DNA of 36,753 nucleotides, from the NCBI RefSeq assembly GCF_001083785.1, contig NZ_LAVL01000083.1, positions 1 to 36,753 of the forward strand, read 5' to 3'. Of the stretch, positions 34,860 to 36,753 are shown piece after piece. The translations under genes were made by a program, and so were the position numbers. Position 1 is the stretch's first letter, and each line of letters starts with the position of its first letter. Origin of the DNA: Nonomuraea sp. SBT364 (lineage in GTDB: Bacteria; Actinomycetota; Actinomycetes; Streptosporangiales; Streptosporangiaceae). The notes below the pieces were generated by a model. The model did no database searches, was not told the DNA's origin, and was given only the letters and a program-made list of their open reading frames with translations.

Positions 34860-35540
34860 ATGGACCCGGATGCGATGCGTGACGACCCTGGATTCGGAGG
34901 CGACGTCTACTGGCGTAGGCGCATGAGCGTGCTCGTCGCGGTGCTCGTGGTGGTCGCCGTGGTGGCGTGGGCCTGTTCGAGCAGTGCGGGCGGCCCGGAG
35001 CGGGCCTCCAGCGCGCAGACCTCGCAGACCCCGGCCCCGGTCGCCGACCCGCTGCTCGCCGGCCTGCGCACGCTGGCCCTGGGCACCGCCACGCCCACGC
35101 CGACGCCGAGCCCCGCCAAGGCCACCGAGGAGGCGCGCCCCCGGCGGCCCGGCGAGCCGTGCGCCGAGCGCGACCTGGTGCTCGGCCTCCAGGGCGAGCA
35201 GGAGATCTACACCGGCGGCGCCCGCCCGCACTTCCTCGTCACCGTGGTCAACACCGGTGACGTCATGTGCAAGGCCGACGTGGGCCCGCGCGCCATGGAG
35301 ATCCGCATCACCTCGGGCGAGGACCGCATCTGGTCCACCTCCGACTGCGTCAGCGGCCCCGGCACCGAGGTCAAGGAGCTGCAGCGCGGCGTCCCCTACG
35401 TGCGTCCGCTCGACTGGGACCGCCGCCGTTCCAGCGGCGACTGCCGCGCCGACCCGCCCAACGCCCTGCCGGGTACGTACGTCGCGACGGCTCGCATGGG
35501 CAAGCTGAAGAGCCCCAAGGGCGTCTTCCACCTGCGCTGA
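34860..35540 (+). CDS. Membrane-anchored extracytoplasmic protein, unknown function
   Basis: 226-aa protein: short cytoplasmic N-terminus with RRR (19-21), membrane segment 22-38, a Thr/Pro linker (TATPTPTPSPAK, 76-87), then a domain of about 130 residues that looks beta-rich (HFLVTVVNTGDVMC, GTYVATARMG) with Cys 101, 137, 163 and 195, likely two disulfides. WAC at 37-39 is a poor lipobox. No family recognised. ATG 34860 lacks a clear SD; ATG 34875 is possible. It is divergent from mutY and convergent with disA. Confidence 0.7.
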   Translation: MDPDAMRDDPGFGGDVYWRRRMSVLVAVLVVVAVVAWACSSSAGGPERASSAQTSQTPAPVADPLLAGLRTLALGTATPTPTPSPAKATEEARPRRPGEPCAERDLVLGLQGEQEIYTGGARPHFLVTVVNTGDVMCKADVGPRAMEIRITSGEDRIWSTSDCVSGPGTEVKELQRGVPYVRPLDWDRRRSSGDCRADPPNALPGTYVATARMGKLKSPKGVFHLR

Positions 35541-35593
35541 CACCCGGGCGGCAGGGGTGGCAGAGGTGGCAGAAACGGCAGGGGCGGCAGCGG

Positions 35594-36676
35594 TCAGACG
35601 TAGCGCTCCAGGATGGACGATTCCGCCAGCCGCGACAGCCCCTCGCGCACGCTGCGGGCCCGCGACTCGCCGACACCGCCCACCGCCTGCAGATCGTCGA
35701 TGCTGGCCGCCAGCAGCTTCTGCAGACTGCCGAAATGGTTGACCAGCCGGTCCACCACCGACGCCGGGAGCCGCGGCACCTTCGCCAGCAGGCGGAACCC
35801 GCGTGGGCTGACCGGGCTGTCGAGCTTGTCCGTGCCGCCGTGGCCCAGCACGTTGGCGACCACCGAAAGGTCGAGCAACTCGCTGCCCGACAGCGCGTCC
35901 AGCTCCTGCATCGCCTCCGACAGCCGCCGCTGCCGCCGCCCCGCCGGAGCCGGCAGGTAGTCGCGGATCACCAGCTCCCGATCGGAGTCGACCCCCGCCA
36001 CCAGCTCGTCGAGCTGCAGCGACAGCAGCCGCCCGTCGGTGCCCAGCTCCACCACGTAGCCCTTGATCTCGTCGGAGATCCGCCGGACCATCTCCAGCCG
36101 CTGCGCCACCGCCGCCACGTCGCGCACCGTCACCAGATCCTCGATCTCCAGCGCCGACAGCGTGCCGGACACCTCGTCGAGCCGATGCTTGTAGCGCTCA
36201 AGCGTCGCCAGGGCCTGATTGGCCTTGGACATGATCGCCGCCGACTCCTCCAGCACGTAGCGGATGCCGTCGAGATAGAGGGCGATGATCCGCATGGACT
36301 TGCTGATCGCGATGATCGGCAGCCCGGTCTCCTTGGCCACCCGCTGCGCCGTGCGGTGCCGTGTGCCGGACTCGTCGGTCGGGATCGCCGGATCCGGCAC
36401 CAGATGCACCGCGGCCCTCACGATCTTGTGGTCGTCGCTGACCACGATCGCCCCGTCCATCTTGGCCAGCTCACGCAGCCTCGTGGCGGAGAACTCCACC
36501 TCCAGCTCGAACCCGCCGCTGCACACCTGCTCGACGACCCTGTTGTAGCCGAGCACGATCAGGCCACCGGTCTGACCGCGCAGGATTCGCTCCAGGCCGT
36601 CGCGTAGCGGAGTGCCCGGGGCCACAGCCGCCAGGGCTTCGCGACGGCGGTCGTCAAGACTCCTGTCGTTAGGCAC
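35594..36676 (-). CDS. disA: Diadenylate cyclase DisA (c-di-AMP synthase, DNA-integrity scanner)
   Basis: 360-aa protein that makes c-di-AMP from two ATP and scans DNA for branched structures. The N-terminal DAC domain has DGA at 74-76 and RHR at 106-108; a helical linker follows, and the C-terminal helix-hairpin-helix (LQAVGGVGESRAR) binds DNA. The start is GTG 36676 (VPNDRSLDD) with a GGGGG stretch just upstream; the frame continues to the window edge without support. radA usually precedes disA in actinobacteria and would lie beyond the right end. Confidence 0.95.
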   Translation of the reverse strand: MPNDRSLDDRRREALAAVAPGTPLRDGLERILRGQTGGLIVLGYNRVVEQVCSGGFELEVEFSATRLRELAKMDGAIVVSDDHKIVRAAVHLVPDPAIPTDESGTRHRTAQRVAKETGLPIIAISKSMRIIALYLDGIRYVLEESAAIMSKANQALATLERYKHRLDEVSGTLSALEIEDLVTVRDVAAVAQRLEMVRRISDEIKGYVVELGTDGRLLSLQLDELVAGVDSDRELVIRDYLPAPAGRRQRRLSEAMQELDALSGSELLDLSVVANVLGHGGTDKLDSPVSPRGFRLLAKVPRLPASVVDRLVNHFGSLQKLLAASIDDLQAVGGVGESRARSVREGLSRLAESSILERYV

Positions 36677-36753
36677 CTGACCCCCGTGTCGAATAGTCAA
36701 ACCCAGCTTAGCCGGGCCACCCGAGATCCATCCCCCCTCTCCCACCTCCACCC

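Noticed and set aside
36677..36753. radA end or disA promoter at the right edge
   Set aside because: Only 77 bp are available; TTGACT and TAAGCT hexamers occur there but not at promoter spacing, and no RadA sequence is visible.

Overview
The window is a high-GC chromosomal segment of a filamentous, spore-forming actinomycete. The closest fit is the Streptosporangiaceae/Nonomuraea type, which I infer from gene content and order rather than from any search. A chaplin gene, Lsr2, ClpC with a putative ClgR box, a SAM-IV riboswitch, an actinobacterial c-di-AMP (ydaO-type) riboswitch and many GTG/TTG starts all point that way. The gene order (hpt-ftsH-folE-folP-folB-folK; DUF2520-panC-coaX-lysS; lsr2-clpC; mutY-disA) is the conserved actinobacterial core block also known from mycobacteria and streptomycetes. 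No phage, transposase, CRISPR array, rRNA or tRNA was seen.

Left part (1-9.4 kb): tilS and hpt are followed by a tightly overlapping chain, ftsH, folE, folP, an NTF2-like gene, folB, folK and a DUF3180 gene, which joins membrane proteolysis to folate synthesis. On the opposite strand lie a membrane acyltransferase and an orphan complex I subunit paralogue, nuoD2.

Middle part (9.4-15 kb): a DoxX membrane protein; a SufS-like aminotransferase behind a SAM-IV riboswitch; a TerC membrane protein; a cytochrome P450; a MidA/NDUFAF7-type methyltransferase whose gene carries a cluster of DnaA-box sequences; and a small chaplin.

Cofactor part (15-22.6 kb): a Rossmann/DUF2520 protein, panC, a fused nadB-nadC and coaX form a CoA/NAD operon. 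A small secreted Cys-rich protein and lysS follow.

Envelope part (22.6-29 kb): a second P450, an orphan LuxR-type HTH protein, an NlpC/P60 cell-wall hydrolase under a c-di-AMP riboswitch, a GNAT acetyltransferase, two RDD membrane proteins (one with a long Tyr/Gly/Gln/Pro low-complexity tail), a 48-aa membrane peptide and lsr2. A 0.6 kb structured non-coding region separates lsr2 from clpC.

Right end (29.6-36.75 kb): clpC, an EboE-like TIM-barrel protein behind a strongly structured leader, a MarR regulator, mutY, a membrane-anchored Thr/Pro-linker protein and disA, the c-di-AMP synthase. The window therefore holds both the maker of c-di-AMP and a riboswitch expected to read it. The most interesting signals are the nuoD2/midA pairing, the DnaA-box cluster inside midA, the structured eboE-like leader, the 111-nt hairpin element and the nadB-nadC fusion.
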